Shown here: positions 15,018 to 22,131 of the stretch, in pieces
How positions within the stretch are numbered: position 1 is the first letter of the stretch
How the letters are laid out: each line of letters starts with the position of its first letter
NCBI GenBank assembly: GCA_022841645.1
Contig: JALHRC010000012.1
Span: 1 to 40,976, forward strand
Reading direction: 5' to 3'
Length of the DNA stretch: 40,976 nucleotides
Origin: Minisyncoccota bacterium
Lineage (GTDB): Bacteria > Patescibacteriota > Minisyncoccia > Phycocordibacterales > UBA918
Program-made: the position numbers and the translations under genes
The notes under the pieces: model-generated
Told to the model about the DNA's origin: nothing
Seen by the model: only the letters and a program-made list of their open reading frames with translations
Database searches by the model: none

Positions 15018-16016
15018 ATGCTGAAAAAATTACGCTTTCTCCCTTCGGAGATAAAGCTCTCGGAACTTGAAGCCGGCGCGGTCGCCCCGCCTAAGCGCAT
15101 TCAGGTTATGCGCACGGGAAAATTCCGGCACCCCGACGGTAATTTTAATATCACCAAAGAGCACCTCGACGGGTTTGTAAAAAACTTCAACGACAACACC
15201 CGCGGCATCGATATCATGCTCGACTATAAGCACGACTCGGAGGCCGAGGCCGCCGCGTGGTTTAAAGGGCTGGAAGTGCAGCCGCTCGAAAACGCAAACG
15301 AGTACGGCCTTTTTGCCGAAGTCGATTGGACCGAGCCGGGCGCCGAGAAAGTTTCTAAGAAAGAGTTTCGTTACGTCTCCGCGGATTTTACGCTGCGCTA
15401 CAAGGACAACGAAACCGGGAAAGATTTCGGCCCCGTACTGCTCGGTGCGGGGCTTACCAATCGGCCTTTCATTAAAGGGATGGAGCCGGTTGTACAATTG
15501 AGCGAAAACGAAAAAGGAGTTACCGGTATGAACCTAGAACAAGCGCTTGCTAAGATCGCCGAACTGGAAGCTAAGCTCGCCCAAATGGGCGGCATGCCCG
15601 AGCAAATGGGCCAAATGAAACAGCAGCTCTCCGACGCCCAAAAAGAGATCGACGCCTACAAAGCCAAAGAAGCTGAAGCCGACAAGGCTGTAAAGATGGC
15701 CGAGAAAACGAGCAAGTTCGACCGAATGCTCTCGGAGAAAAAAGTTGTTGAAGCCCAGCGCGCCCCCTTTATGGCTGACGACTTCGCCAAGTTCGCTGAG
15801 CTCGCCCAGCCTGTTTTGAAAGACAAAAAACTTTCTGAAGGCGGCGAAGGTGGCGAGGGCGGCGAAGGCGATAGCGACGCTCAAGACCAAATCATTAAGC
15901 TCGCTGAAGGCCTCGTAAAAGAAGGCAAAGTAAAAAGCCTGCGCGGCGGTATCTCCATGGTGCTCGCTGACCCGGCCAACAAAAAACTGGCCGAAGAATA
16001 TAACTCGCTCGTTTAA
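15018..16016 (+). CDS. Prohead protease with scaffold domain (Mu gpI-like)
   Basis: The first 170 residues resemble the Mu I prohead protease: an early MRTGKFRHPDG, then GIDIMLDYKHDSEAEAAAWF, and the late GAGLTNRPFIKGM. The last 160 residues are a coiled-coil scaffold with glutamine-rich (MGQMKQQLSDAQKEI) and glycine/glutamate-rich (EGGEGGEGGEGD) parts. The protein should assemble in the prohead, cleave head proteins and then itself. It lies 2 bp after the MuF gene. A strong internal start at 15528 would give the scaffold alone. Confidence 0.88.
   Translation: MLKKLRFLPSEIKLSELEAGAVAPPKRIQVMRTGKFRHPDGNFNITKEHLDGFVKNFNDNTRGIDIMLDYKHDSEAEAAAWFKGLEVQPLENANEYGLFAEVDWTEPGAEKVSKKEFRYVSADFTLRYKDNETGKDFGPVLLGAGLTNRPFIKGMEPVVQLSENEKGVTGMNLEQALAKIAELEAKLAQMGGMPEQMGQMKQQLSDAQKEIDAYKAKEAEADKAVKMAEKTSKFDRMLSEKKVVEAQRAPFMADDFAKFAELAQPVLKDKKLSEGGEGGEGGEGDSDAQDQIIKLAEGLVKEGKVKSLRGGISMVLADPANKKLAEEYNSLV
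15528..16016 (+). CDS. Nested in-frame scaffold protein (Mu gpZ-like)
   Basis: AAAAAGGAG (15511-15519) sits 8 bases before ATG 15528, in the same frame as the protease. Initiation here gives a 162-residue scaffold (MNLEQALAKIAELEAKLAQ...) without the catalytic domain. Mu and lambda make scaffold in excess by exactly this arrangement. The start falls at the boundary between protease and coiled-coil, which supports it. Confidence 0.75.
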   Translation: MNLEQALAKIAELEAKLAQMGGMPEQMGQMKQQLSDAQKEIDAYKAKEAEADKAVKMAEKTSKFDRMLSEKKVVEAQRAPFMADDFAKFAELAQPVLKDKKLSEGGEGGEGGEGDSDAQDQIIKLAEGLVKEGKVKSLRGGISMVLADPANKKLAEEYNSLV

Positions 16017-16046
16017 CATTTTACCAAAACCGAAAGGGAACAAAAT

Positions 16047-16436
16047 ATGTCCATGGGTACTACCTCTCCAAAACGTCTCCTGTCTTTCAAAGTTGCCGCC
16101 GCCTGCGCCCGCGGGCTCGTGGTAAAGCCCGGCTCTTCGCGTGAGCACGTGGCCGTGGTGTCCGCTGCCACCGATAAAGGTATCGGCATCCTGCAAAACA
16201 CCACGACCGCCGCTAACGAAATTGCCGAAGTGGCCCTGCCCGGCGGCGGCGCTATCGCCAAGCTCGGCGGCACCGTGGCCTTTGGCGATATGCTTGGCTT
16301 CAACACCGGTGGCAAATTGATCAAAGTAGCCCAAGCCTCTGACCGCGTAATTGCCATGGCGATGGAAGACGGCGTGGCCGATGACCTGATCGCCGTTGAA
16401 GTTATGGTGCATAAAGCCGAATCCGCGCAGTCTTAA
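16047..16436 (+). CDS. Capsid cement/decoration protein (DUF2190-like)
   Basis: The 129-residue protein lies between scaffold and major capsid genes, where decoration proteins usually sit. It has the small beta-rich pattern of DUF2190-type proteins: RGLVVKPGSSREHVAV, GIGILQNTTTAANEIAEVAL, GGTVAFGDMLGFNTGGKLI. It probably binds the outer capsid. A GAAAGGGAA ribosome site precedes the ATG. Confidence 0.75.
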   Translation: MSMGTTSPKRLLSFKVAAACARGLVVKPGSSREHVAVVSAATDKGIGILQNTTTAANEIAEVALPGGGAIAKLGGTVAFGDMLGFNTGGKLIKVAQASDRVIAMAMEDGVADDLIAVEVMVHKAESAQS

Positions 16437-16467
16437 TTTAAATTTCAAGGAAAGGAAAAACTAACTC

Positions 16468-17409
16468 ATGCCTTCTCAGAACAGAGCTATTGTAGACAAG
16501 TTGCTCACCAACGTGAGCAATATGAAATCCACCCAAGGGCACATTTCCGAAATGCTGCTCACCCCGCTGGACGTTAAACAGCGCACCGGTAAGGTTGCCG
16601 GCTACGGCCAAAACCACCTGCGTATTGTTAACTCGATCAAGCGTGGTCGCGGCAAATACCGCGAAGTTGAGGCCGTAGTTCGTAGCCAAACCAGCTACGA
16701 AATCGAAGGCCACGGCCTTGAGGGCATGATCACCCAAGAGGATTACGACAACGTAGAAGCGCCCTACGATGCCGAGCAAGACGAAGTGGAGTCGATCACC
16801 TCTATCCTGCTCCAGGAAAAAGAGTATATCCTCTCGCAGGCTCTCGCTGATACGGCGGTGCTCACCCAGAACACCACCCTGGCCGGCGCCCAGCAGTTCT
16901 CCGACTACAATAACTCCGACCCTCTTGCCATCGCTCTCGCCGCCCGTGCGGCTGTGCGCGCCGGCTGCGGCCAGGTAGCTAACGTAGCCTGGTGTGACTA
17001 TGCGGTAGCGGATACCCTCCGGTTCCACCCCCAAATCCTCGACTCTCTCGGATTTAAGCAAGCCCGCCCGGGCGGCCTCTCCGACGAAGAGCTCGCAAAA
17101 GCCTTCAAGGTGAAAAAATTCATGGTGGCCGAAGCCATGTACCAAAGCGCAAACGAAGGCCAAGGCAACTCGGCCCTCACCGCTCTCTGGGGCAAACACC
17201 TCTGGTTCGGTTGCATCGCCGACGGCGCCGCTAAACGCCAAACGACTCTGGGCTACCGCCTGGGCCTGACCGGCAAAGCTCCCCGTTCGGTATCGAAGTG
17301 GGCGATCAACAACCCCCGCGGCGCCACCGCCGTGTTGGTTGAAGACGAGTACGACTTCTTGCTTACCGACGTAGGCGCCGCCTACTTCGTTAAAAACGCC
17401 ATCGCTTAA
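16468..17409 (+). CDS. Major capsid protein
   Basis: This 313-residue protein follows the cement gene and has the size and layout of HK97-fold capsid proteins of Mu-like head modules: an N-arm, then KYREVEAVVRSQTSYEIEGHGLE (E-loop region), a helical middle with QEKEYILSQALADTAV, and WCDYAVADTLRFHPQILDSL in the P-domain. AAGGAAAGG upstream is a strong ribosome site. The bias to common codons and the GC-rich hairpin after it fit a highly expressed gene. Confidence 0.88.
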   Translation: MPSQNRAIVDKLLTNVSNMKSTQGHISEMLLTPLDVKQRTGKVAGYGQNHLRIVNSIKRGRGKYREVEAVVRSQTSYEIEGHGLEGMITQEDYDNVEAPYDAEQDEVESITSILLQEKEYILSQALADTAVLTQNTTLAGAQQFSDYNNSDPLAIALAARAAVRAGCGQVANVAWCDYAVADTLRFHPQILDSLGFKQARPGGLSDEELAKAFKVKKFMVAEAMYQSANEGQGNSALTALWGKHLWFGCIADGAAKRQTTLGYRLGLTGKAPRSVSKWAINNPRGATAVLVEDEYDFLLTDVGAAYFVKNAIA

Positions 17410-17440
17410 ACAAAAAACCAAACGCACTCGCGCCGCTAGT

Positions 17441-17468
17441 GGGGGAGGGAGGTAAAACCCCCTCCCCC
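17441..17468 (+). other. GC-rich hairpin downstream of the capsid gene
   Basis: GGGGGAGGG (17441-17449) and CCCTCCCCC (17460-17468) form a perfect 9-bp stem with a 10-base loop. No T-run follows, so it is more likely a transcript-stabilising or processing hairpin than a terminator. It separates the capsid gene from the next structural gene. Confidence 0.6.
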
Positions 17469-17494
17469 TGCGCACGAAAAGGGAGAAAGATTTT

Positions 17495-18157
17495 ATGAAA
17501 ATGATTTTTGCACTCGCTACTATGCTCGCCGGCATCACCTCCGAAGCCGCGACCCGCCCCTACTACCAGGACATTAAGCTGCCTACGCAGAAAATGATCG
17601 AGTTCCAAGCGATCGATAACCCGGCTGCCGCCTCGACTTCCAACGGTCTTTTGGCAAATGCCGGCGCAACCTCGGCTGCCGCCGTAGTTGTATCGACCTT
17701 CCTGGCCCAGCCCGACGTAGCCCGCAACCTCGTACTAACCCCTGGTGGAACCACCACGGACGTAGAGGCTTGCAACGTGGTGGCCGCTGGTACCGATATG
17801 AACAGCAACGCGATCACTGAGACGCTGGCTTTCTCGGCCAACGCATCCTCGGCAACCACCGGTAACAAGGCGTTTAAAACCCTCTCCTCGCTCACGTTTC
17901 CCGCGAACTGCGAGAGCGGCGCTTTTGGTGCGACCTGGAGCCTGGGCTACGGCGAGAAACTTGGCGTGAAACGCTGCATGGACAAAGCCGGCCACATTCT
18001 TTTCTCCACCCTCAACGGTGCGAAAGAAGCGACCGCCCCCACCATGGCGGCTGATGCCTCCGTGCTCTCCCTCAACACCGCGGACTATAACGGCACTATG
18101 AACGGCTCGAATGATTTTGAGCTCTTCTTTATGCAAAACTTCCGCTGCACCCGGTAA
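17495..18157 (+). CDS. Structural protein, possible head fibre or decoration
   Basis: The 220-residue protein has a short hydrophobic N-terminus, then NLVLTPGGTTTDVEA and ITETLAFSANASSATTGNKAFKTLSSLTFP. This beta-rich pattern recurs in virion proteins encoded just after the capsid gene. GGGAGAAAG precedes the ATG. The exact location in the virion is not visible. The N-terminal MKMIFALATMLAGITSEAA resembles a signal peptide, which would be odd for a head protein, so the start may lie elsewhere. Confidence 0.55.
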   Translation: MKMIFALATMLAGITSEAATRPYYQDIKLPTQKMIEFQAIDNPAAASTSNGLLANAGATSAAAVVVSTFLAQPDVARNLVLTPGGTTTDVEACNVVAAGTDMNSNAITETLAFSANASSATTGNKAFKTLSSLTFPANCESGAFGATWSLGYGEKLGVKRCMDKAGHILFSTLNGAKEATAPTMAADASVLSLNTADYNGTMNGSNDFELFFMQNFRCTR

Positions 18158-18163
18158 GCAGAT

Positions 18164-18604
18164 ATGAGAAAGTTTATCTGTAAAGGCAACTTTGTTACGG
18201 GCGAAAAAGGCTCGTACGTCCACCACCGTAAGGGCGAGGCGTTCGAACCTAAAGACGAAGCCCAGGCCCAAGAGCTCACTGCCGCGGGCCTCATCATTGA
18301 TCGCGATGAGATCACCGTGGAAGAGCTAGACGGCCTCCAAAAAAAGATCGATGCGGCGAGAAAAGAGCTCGCCGCATTAACGGACCAGTTGAAAACTTTG
18401 CAGTCAAAGCCGCTAGAGCCCGTGCAGAATCCCGCCGGAACCGAACCGAGTGGTGAGGAAGACGAGCCCGTGCAGAATCCCGCCGGAACCGAACCGAGTG
18501 GTGAGGAAGACGAGCCCGTGCAGAATCCCGCCGGAACCGAACCGAGTGGTGAGGAAGACGAGCCCGATTTTGACTATGCAAAAAAGAAAAAGAAAAACCG
18601 GTAA
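18164..18604 (+). CDS. Small structural protein with three identical 16-residue repeats
   Basis: This 146-residue protein has an N-terminal domain (RKFICKGNFVTGEKGSYVH) and a coiled coil (LQKKIDAARKELAALTDQLKTL). Three identical EPVQNPAGTEPSGEED repeats follow, then a basic tail (KKKKKNR). It sits between a structural gene and the DUF1320 connector gene, so a virion or connector role is likely. The repeat region is acidic and probably disordered. Confidence 0.65.
   Translation: MRKFICKGNFVTGEKGSYVHHRKGEAFEPKDEAQAQELTAAGLIIDRDEITVEELDGLQKKIDAARKELAALTDQLKTLQSKPLEPVQNPAGTEPSGEEDEPVQNPAGTEPSGEEDEPVQNPAGTEPSGEEDEPDFDYAKKKKKNR
18416..18559 (+). repeat. Three perfect 48-bp tandem repeats
   Basis: Units 18416-18463, 18464-18511 and 18512-18559 are identical over 48 bp, followed by a partial fourth (GAGCCCG). 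They are in frame inside the preceding gene. Perfect identity at all positions indicates recent expansion or gene conversion. Confidence 0.95.
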
Positions 18605-18613
18605 GAGGTAGCA

Positions 18614-19060
18614 ATGGCCTACGCCACCAAAGCACAAATTGCGTCCGAAGCCAAAATTGGCCGGGAGTTCGGTAGCGACACGCTGCCCACCGCCGACAAG
18701 GTGGACGAAATTATCGCCGAGGTGGAGGCCATGATCGACGCGGCGATCGGGAGAAAGTACACGGTGCCGGTTACCGGCGCCGCTAACCTCCTGATCGTCC
18801 GCTCGATCTCCATAGCGCTTTGCGTCGAGCGCGTGCGCGCCATAATGGACGCCAGCGAGCCGATCGAGGAGGGTAAGCCCGACCCCTCTAAGAACCAAAA
18901 AATGATCGCTAAAGACGCCCGCGGGCGCCTAGCCGCGATCGTGAGCGGAGAGCTGCCCCTCGCCGGCATGGGTCTCTTGAGCTCCAGCGACGGCATCCGT
19001 AGCTACGCTGTGTCAAACAGGATCGAGCCCGTACTGCGCCGCGGGGTCGATCAATGGTAA
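18614..19060 (+). CDS. Head-tail connector, DUF1320 (Mu gp36-like)
   Basis: The 148-residue protein resembles Mu gp36-type adaptors: it begins MAYATKAQIASE, then has the helical KVDEIIAEVEAMIDAAIGRKYTVPV pattern and ends near the YAVSNR.EP region. It should sit under the portal and link head and tail. It overlaps the next gene by 7 bp. Confidence 0.82.
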   Translation: MAYATKAQIASEAKIGREFGSDTLPTADKVDEIIAEVEAMIDAAIGRKYTVPVTGAANLLIVRSISIALCVERVRAIMDASEPIEEGKPDPSKNQKMIAKDARGRLAAIVSGELPLAGMGLLSSSDGIRSYAVSNRIEPVLRRGVDQW

Positions 19061-19542
19061 AACCCCAAGTTGACCCGGGCGGAAAACTCGCGGCGGCTTT
19101 AAGAAAAGCCGGGCAAAAGGTGAGTGACTTAACACTCCCCCTCCAATTAATTTCTCAGCAGTGGTTTAAATCAAACTTCGCCATTTTCACTTTGAAGAGC
19201 CAAGGCAAATACGTGGATCTCTCGGAGCTCTACAAGCCCCGCAAACAGGCCGCGGTGGGTTTTGTATACCCCATTTTGAAGCGCACGGGCCTGCTCTCTA
19301 AATCGATCACCGAGCCCGCGCACCCCAACGCGATCTCCCTTATCATAAATCGAAAGGCGCTCACCCTCGGCACCAACGTGGCGTATGCGAACTTTCTCCA
19401 CCAAGGGACGAAAAAAATGCCGGCGCGCCCCGTGGTGCTTTTTGGTAACGAGCAGGTGGCGCCCGGCGCGCTTAAGAACCGCGTAAAACAGTGGGAACAA
19501 GAGATCCTAAATTACGCGGCCCAAGTTTCGGGGGCGGTCTAG
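19054..19542 (+). CDS. Head-tail joining/tail completion protein (Mu gpG or HK97 gp10-like)
   Basis: This 162-residue basic protein ends with the family signature YANFLHQGTKKMPARPVVLF. The preceding ALTLGTNVAYA also fits phage virion morphogenesis proteins. It probably binds the connector and completes the head or tail. It overlaps the DUF1320 gene by 7 bp, a common pairing. Confidence 0.8.
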   Translation: MVKPQVDPGGKLAAALRKAGQKVSDLTLPLQLISQQWFKSNFAIFTLKSQGKYVDLSELYKPRKQAAVGFVYPILKRTGLLSKSITEPAHPNAISLIINRKALTLGTNVAYANFLHQGTKKMPARPVVLFGNEQVAPGALKNRVKQWEQEILNYAAQVSGAV

Positions 19543-19543
19543 C

Positions 19544-20026
19544 ATGGCTCGTTACGACCTTGAAGCCCTGCTGGCCGATCTAAAAAGCATCTGCACGACC
19601 AGCCTAAACGCCAAGCTCACGGAGATCACAACCGAGAAAGCCGACGCCGTGGCCATGCCGGAGATATCCGGGGACGCATATTTTTTTCAGCGTATCGAAA
19701 AGAACCGGGCCGCCGCGTTCCCCGCTTTTGTTTTCTACTCGGTGGAAGACCCCACAGCGGCGGACGGCCTCGGGCCGCACACGCTGGAGGATTACACGAT
19801 CACGTTTATCGTGGTGCTCAAAGACACCGCCGACGGCGAAAAGTTTTCTACGCGGCTGCTTCGGTACTCTCGGGCGCTTAAGGAATTGTTTGAAACCGCT
19901 AGTTACGGGAGCAAATTACGGGCTAAAATCCGTGTATCCAGTGTTAGCCCCCAGTCTTTCGGGATCGACGGCCTGGCCGGCGTATTCAAAGGCGTAGGGG
20001 TTCAAGTTAAAACGGTGGTGGGGTAA
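19544..20026 (+). CDS. Tail terminator-like protein (Mu gp37-like)
   Basis: The 160-residue protein lies between the head-tail joining gene and the tail tube gene, where tail terminators normally are. It begins with a helix (YDLEALLADLKSI), then strands AFPAFVFYSVEDPTA and DYTITFIVVLKDTADGEKF, consistent with that fold. Assignment rests mainly on position. Confidence 0.65.
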   Translation: MARYDLEALLADLKSICTTSLNAKLTEITTEKADAVAMPEISGDAYFFQRIEKNRAAAFPAFVFYSVEDPTAADGLGPHTLEDYTITFIVVLKDTADGEKFSTRLLRYSRALKELFETASYGSKLRAKIRVSSVSPQSFGIDGLAGVFKGVGVQVKTVVG

Positions 20027-20238
20027 TGGCGAAAAAAGAAAATTCAAAATTCGACCAGGCCATGCAGGACGAAGGTATGCCGGGGTTCGGCATTATGGGC
20101 CGCGTGGGCCGCGCAAAAAAAGATTTTGAGATCGTTCAAGGTGACGTAAAAATTTCGATAAAACAAGGTGACGAAATTTCGGAGGCGAAGGTTCCCAAAA
20201 AATATTGGGCGAACCTCAAGACCGAAGGCGTTCTATAA
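20026..20238 (+). CDS. Small tail-region protein
   Basis: The 70-residue lysine-rich product ends VPKKYWANLKTEGVL, a pattern recalling the small Mu gp38-type proteins (DUF2635) encoded just before the tail proteins. It starts on the previous gene's last base (TAATG). The role is unknown. Confidence 0.6.
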   Translation: MAKKENSKFDQAMQDEGMPGFGIMGRVGRAKKDFEIVQGDVKISIKQGDEISEAKVPKKYWANLKTEGVL

Positions 20239-20259
20239 CAAGGAAGGGGCTATAAATTT

Positions 20260-21141
20260 ATGGGCTTAAGCAATCCGCGTTCCACATACGGCATCCACTC
20301 GGCATCGCCGTACAACCGCTCTACGGGGCTTTTTTACGGCACGATGAAAGTGCTCGATTCTTCGAGCCTCTCGCTCACCGCCGAGCAAAACGACCTAACG
20401 GGCGGCTCTAACAAGTATCCCTGGGCTTCTGAAGACGGCGCGATCTCTGCGGAGATGAGCCTTAAAGTCGGCCAAATGGAAGATTTTATGTTTGAGCTTT
20501 TCCTAGGAAAAGCCCCCACCGCCCAGTCGGCTGAGACAAGCGGAAACGTGAGCACGCTCACAAATAAAAACGGCACCTCCGTGGTGGCCGCTACCGGTAT
20601 CGCTAGCGTGTCGGCTATCACCACGACTGGCCCCGCTAACCTGAAGTTTGGTAAATACGTGGTTAAAGCTATGAGCGCCACCACGGTAAAAGTTTACCAC
20701 TCGACCGATATTGACCACGCTCGCGGCACTGATGTCGAGTACGCCGACGACCAGCTCTCTGTTACCGCTTCGGCTCTCACGATCACCACGGGCGCGGATA
20801 CCAATATCGCCGCCCTCGGTGTAAAACTCGTGGGCGGCGCGGGCACCATTGGGATGACCACCGGTGATACCGCTACCTTCGAAGTTCGCCCGATCAACAC
20901 CAAGAGCATGGGCGTTCGCATCGGCGCCGCTGCCGACGTGTTCCCGGAGTTCGGCTGTATCATTATGGCCCAGCAGCGCTCGACCGGCGAAATGTTTGAA
21001 GTGGACGCATTCCGCTGCAAAGCTAGCGGCATGCCCATCGGCTTCGAAGCCTTCGCTTGGAACAAGCCCGAAGTAAAAGCCAAGCTGCTCTACGATAGCG
21101 TGAAAAACGGCGTATTCGACGTACGCCACGTGACGCCCTAA
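20260..21141 (+). CDS. Major tail tube protein
   Basis: The 293-residue protein sits directly before the tail chaperone and tape measure genes, the position of siphophage tail tube subunits. It is beta-rich: DSSSLSLTAEQNDLTGG, EDGAISAEMSLKVGQMEDFMFELF, and FPEFGCIIMAQQRSTGEMFEV, which fit a tube fold that can carry an Ig-like insertion. AAGGAAGGGG gives a strong ribosome site. A strong terminator follows. No sheath gene is nearby, so the tail is non-contractile. Confidence 0.8.
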   Translation: MGLSNPRSTYGIHSASPYNRSTGLFYGTMKVLDSSSLSLTAEQNDLTGGSNKYPWASEDGAISAEMSLKVGQMEDFMFELFLGKAPTAQSAETSGNVSTLTNKNGTSVVAATGIASVSAITTTGPANLKFGKYVVKAMSATTVKVYHSTDIDHARGTDVEYADDQLSVTASALTITTGADTNIAALGVKLVGGAGTIGMTTGDTATFEVRPINTKSMGVRIGAAADVFPEFGCIIMAQQRSTGEMFEVDAFRCKASGMPIGFEAFAWNKPEVKAKLLYDSVKNGVFDVRHVTP

Positions 21142-21153
21142 CTGCTAGAGATA

Positions 21154-21191
21154 AAAGCCCGCTCCGGGGGGAACCGGGGCGGGCTTTACTT
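21154..21191. terminator. Bidirectional intrinsic terminator after the tail tube gene
   Basis: AAAGCCCGC (21154-21162) pairs with GCGGGCTTT (21179-21187), and inner CCGG/CCGG extends the stem to about 13 bp. T-rich sequence follows on both strands (ACTTTTTT on the plus strand, TTATCT on the minus). It would limit rightward transcription after the tail tube gene and end leftward transcription from the small RHH gene, whose stop codon lies inside the stem. Confidence 0.85.
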
Positions 21192-21335
21192 TTTTGCGGC
21201 GATGCTAGAGCGGCGCACCCACTCGGACACGTTACCGTTGGTGTACGCGCTGGCCAGGAATCTAAGCCGCGCCCACTCTTCGGAGTTAACCCGGATCTCT
21301 ACCGTTTTTGTACGGACGCTTTTTTTCTTTCCCAT
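21186..21335 (-). CDS. 49-residue ribbon-helix-helix protein, antisense in the late region
   Basis: The minus strand from ATG 21335 encodes a 49-residue basic protein: a basic start, a strand KTVEIRVNSEEWARL, and a helix-turn-helix-like NGNVSEWVRRSSI. This strand-helix-helix pattern and size fit Arc/CopG-type RHH DNA-binding proteins. It is the only leftward gene in the 4.7-34.4 kb region. No ribosome site is present; a promoter at 21342-21370 places its -10 box 6 bases from the ATG. It likely regulates phage transcription or itself. Confidence 0.65.
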   Translation of the reverse strand: MGKKKSVRTKTVEIRVNSEEWARLRFLASAYTNGNVSEWVRRSSIAAKK

Positions 21336-21341
21336 GTTTGC

Positions 21342-21370
21342 ATTATGTAGGGACACGCCCTAAACTTCAA
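21342..21370 (-). promoter_or_regulatory. Leftward sigma70 promoter for the RHH gene
   Basis: On the minus strand TTGAAG (21370-21365), a 17-bp spacer and CATAAT (21347-21342) precede ATG 21335 by exactly six bases. The -10 box matches five of six consensus positions and the -35 box four of six. The same 6-base geometry occurs at the 7440 promoter, suggesting a leaderless transcript. The -35 box lies just upstream of the plus-strand chaperone start at 21374. Confidence 0.55.
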
Positions 21371-21373
21371 TGC

Positions 21374-21907
21374 ATGAAACCTGTTTCAATAGAAGACGTA
21401 ATCCCGGCGGCGCCTGAGTTTTTCCTAAAAAGAAAAGATCGGTTTTTTGAGATCCGCCCACCAAACATGCTCGACCAAGTTTGGTTCAAAGAAAAGTATC
21501 CGGGGGATGAAACCCTAGGCGGCATTTTGCAATCCCTCAACTGGCAGGAGATATGCAAAATCGTGTACCGCCTGCTCACCCCCGAGGCGCGGGCGGAGTT
21601 CCCGGCTACGGTCGCAAAAGACCTGGACGAAAACGGCGAGCCCACCGAAATGAAGCTCACCGGCCCCGAGCACTTGCTAGTTTCTCTGGGTGACCTAAAC
21701 GAATGCCTCGGGATGCTAACCGCGCTCACCCGTGCGATCATGCTCTCCAACCCCCTCGCCGCGGAAATGGTGGAGAGCGAGGTAAAAAAAAGTCTAGCGG
21801 CGATCAAGACGCAGGCCGTAAAACGTCCGGGCAAACCGACTGGGCACAAATCTTTTTCGACCTCCACGACGCGTTCGGCTGGTCGAAAGAATACATCGCG
21901 TCGCTAA
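21374..21907 (+). CDS. Tail assembly chaperone, short form (gpG-like)
   Basis: This 177-residue protein lies immediately before the tape measure gene, the usual place for a tail chaperone. I chose ATG 21374; an in-frame TTG at 21308 would add residues antisense to the RHH gene. It starts MKPVSIEDVIPAAPEFFLKR and has the PNMLDQVWFKEKYPGDE and NWQEICKIVYRLL segments. A run of eight A bases at 21784-21791 allows a -1 frameshift into the longer form. Confidence 0.8.
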   Translation: MKPVSIEDVIPAAPEFFLKRKDRFFEIRPPNMLDQVWFKEKYPGDETLGGILQSLNWQEICKIVYRLLTPEARAEFPATVAKDLDENGEPTEMKLTGPEHLLVSLGDLNECLGMLTALTRAIMLSNPLAAEMVESEVKKSLAAIKTQAVKRPGKPTGHKSFSTSTTRSAGRKNTSRR

Positions 21908-22131
21908 CGCCCAGATACATTTCTCTTCAGCTAGAGCGCCTCGGTGCTAGGATAGAAAGAGACGTAAGGCTACAGGCATCTTTTCACGGCATCCAGCTAC
22001 CCGAAGGCCCCGCGGCCAGGGCGGCGGGAGAGAATGAAAAACCTGTAGAGCTCACGCCTGAGCAAGAGGCCGCGGTTAAAAAACAACTGGCCGATGCGCA
22101 GGAACGCATTCGAGCGAGGATGAAAAAATAG
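21374..22131 (+). CDS. Tail assembly chaperone, frameshift fusion (gpGT-like)
   Basis: A -1 slip at 21784-21790 joins the first 139 codons of the short form to a 113-residue extension, about 252 residues in total. The extension (TDWAQIFFDLHDAFGWSKEY, ending QERIRARMKK) is typical of the T domain in tail chaperones: WSKEYIASLTPRYISLQ recalls the Y-x-x-x-P region. The extension ends directly at the tape measure start, as in lambda-like phages. The fusion should bind the tape measure and recruit tail tube subunits. Confidence 0.8.
21784..21791 (+). promoter_or_regulatory. Slippery A8 site for -1 programmed frameshift
   Basis: In the zero frame the heptamer A AAA AAA (21784-21790) fits the X XXY YYZ rule exactly. 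The two lysine codons AAA-AAA can re-pair one base back. Slipping by -1 opens the frame that ends at 22131, just before the tape measure. Without the slip, translation ends at 21907. Confidence 0.75.
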
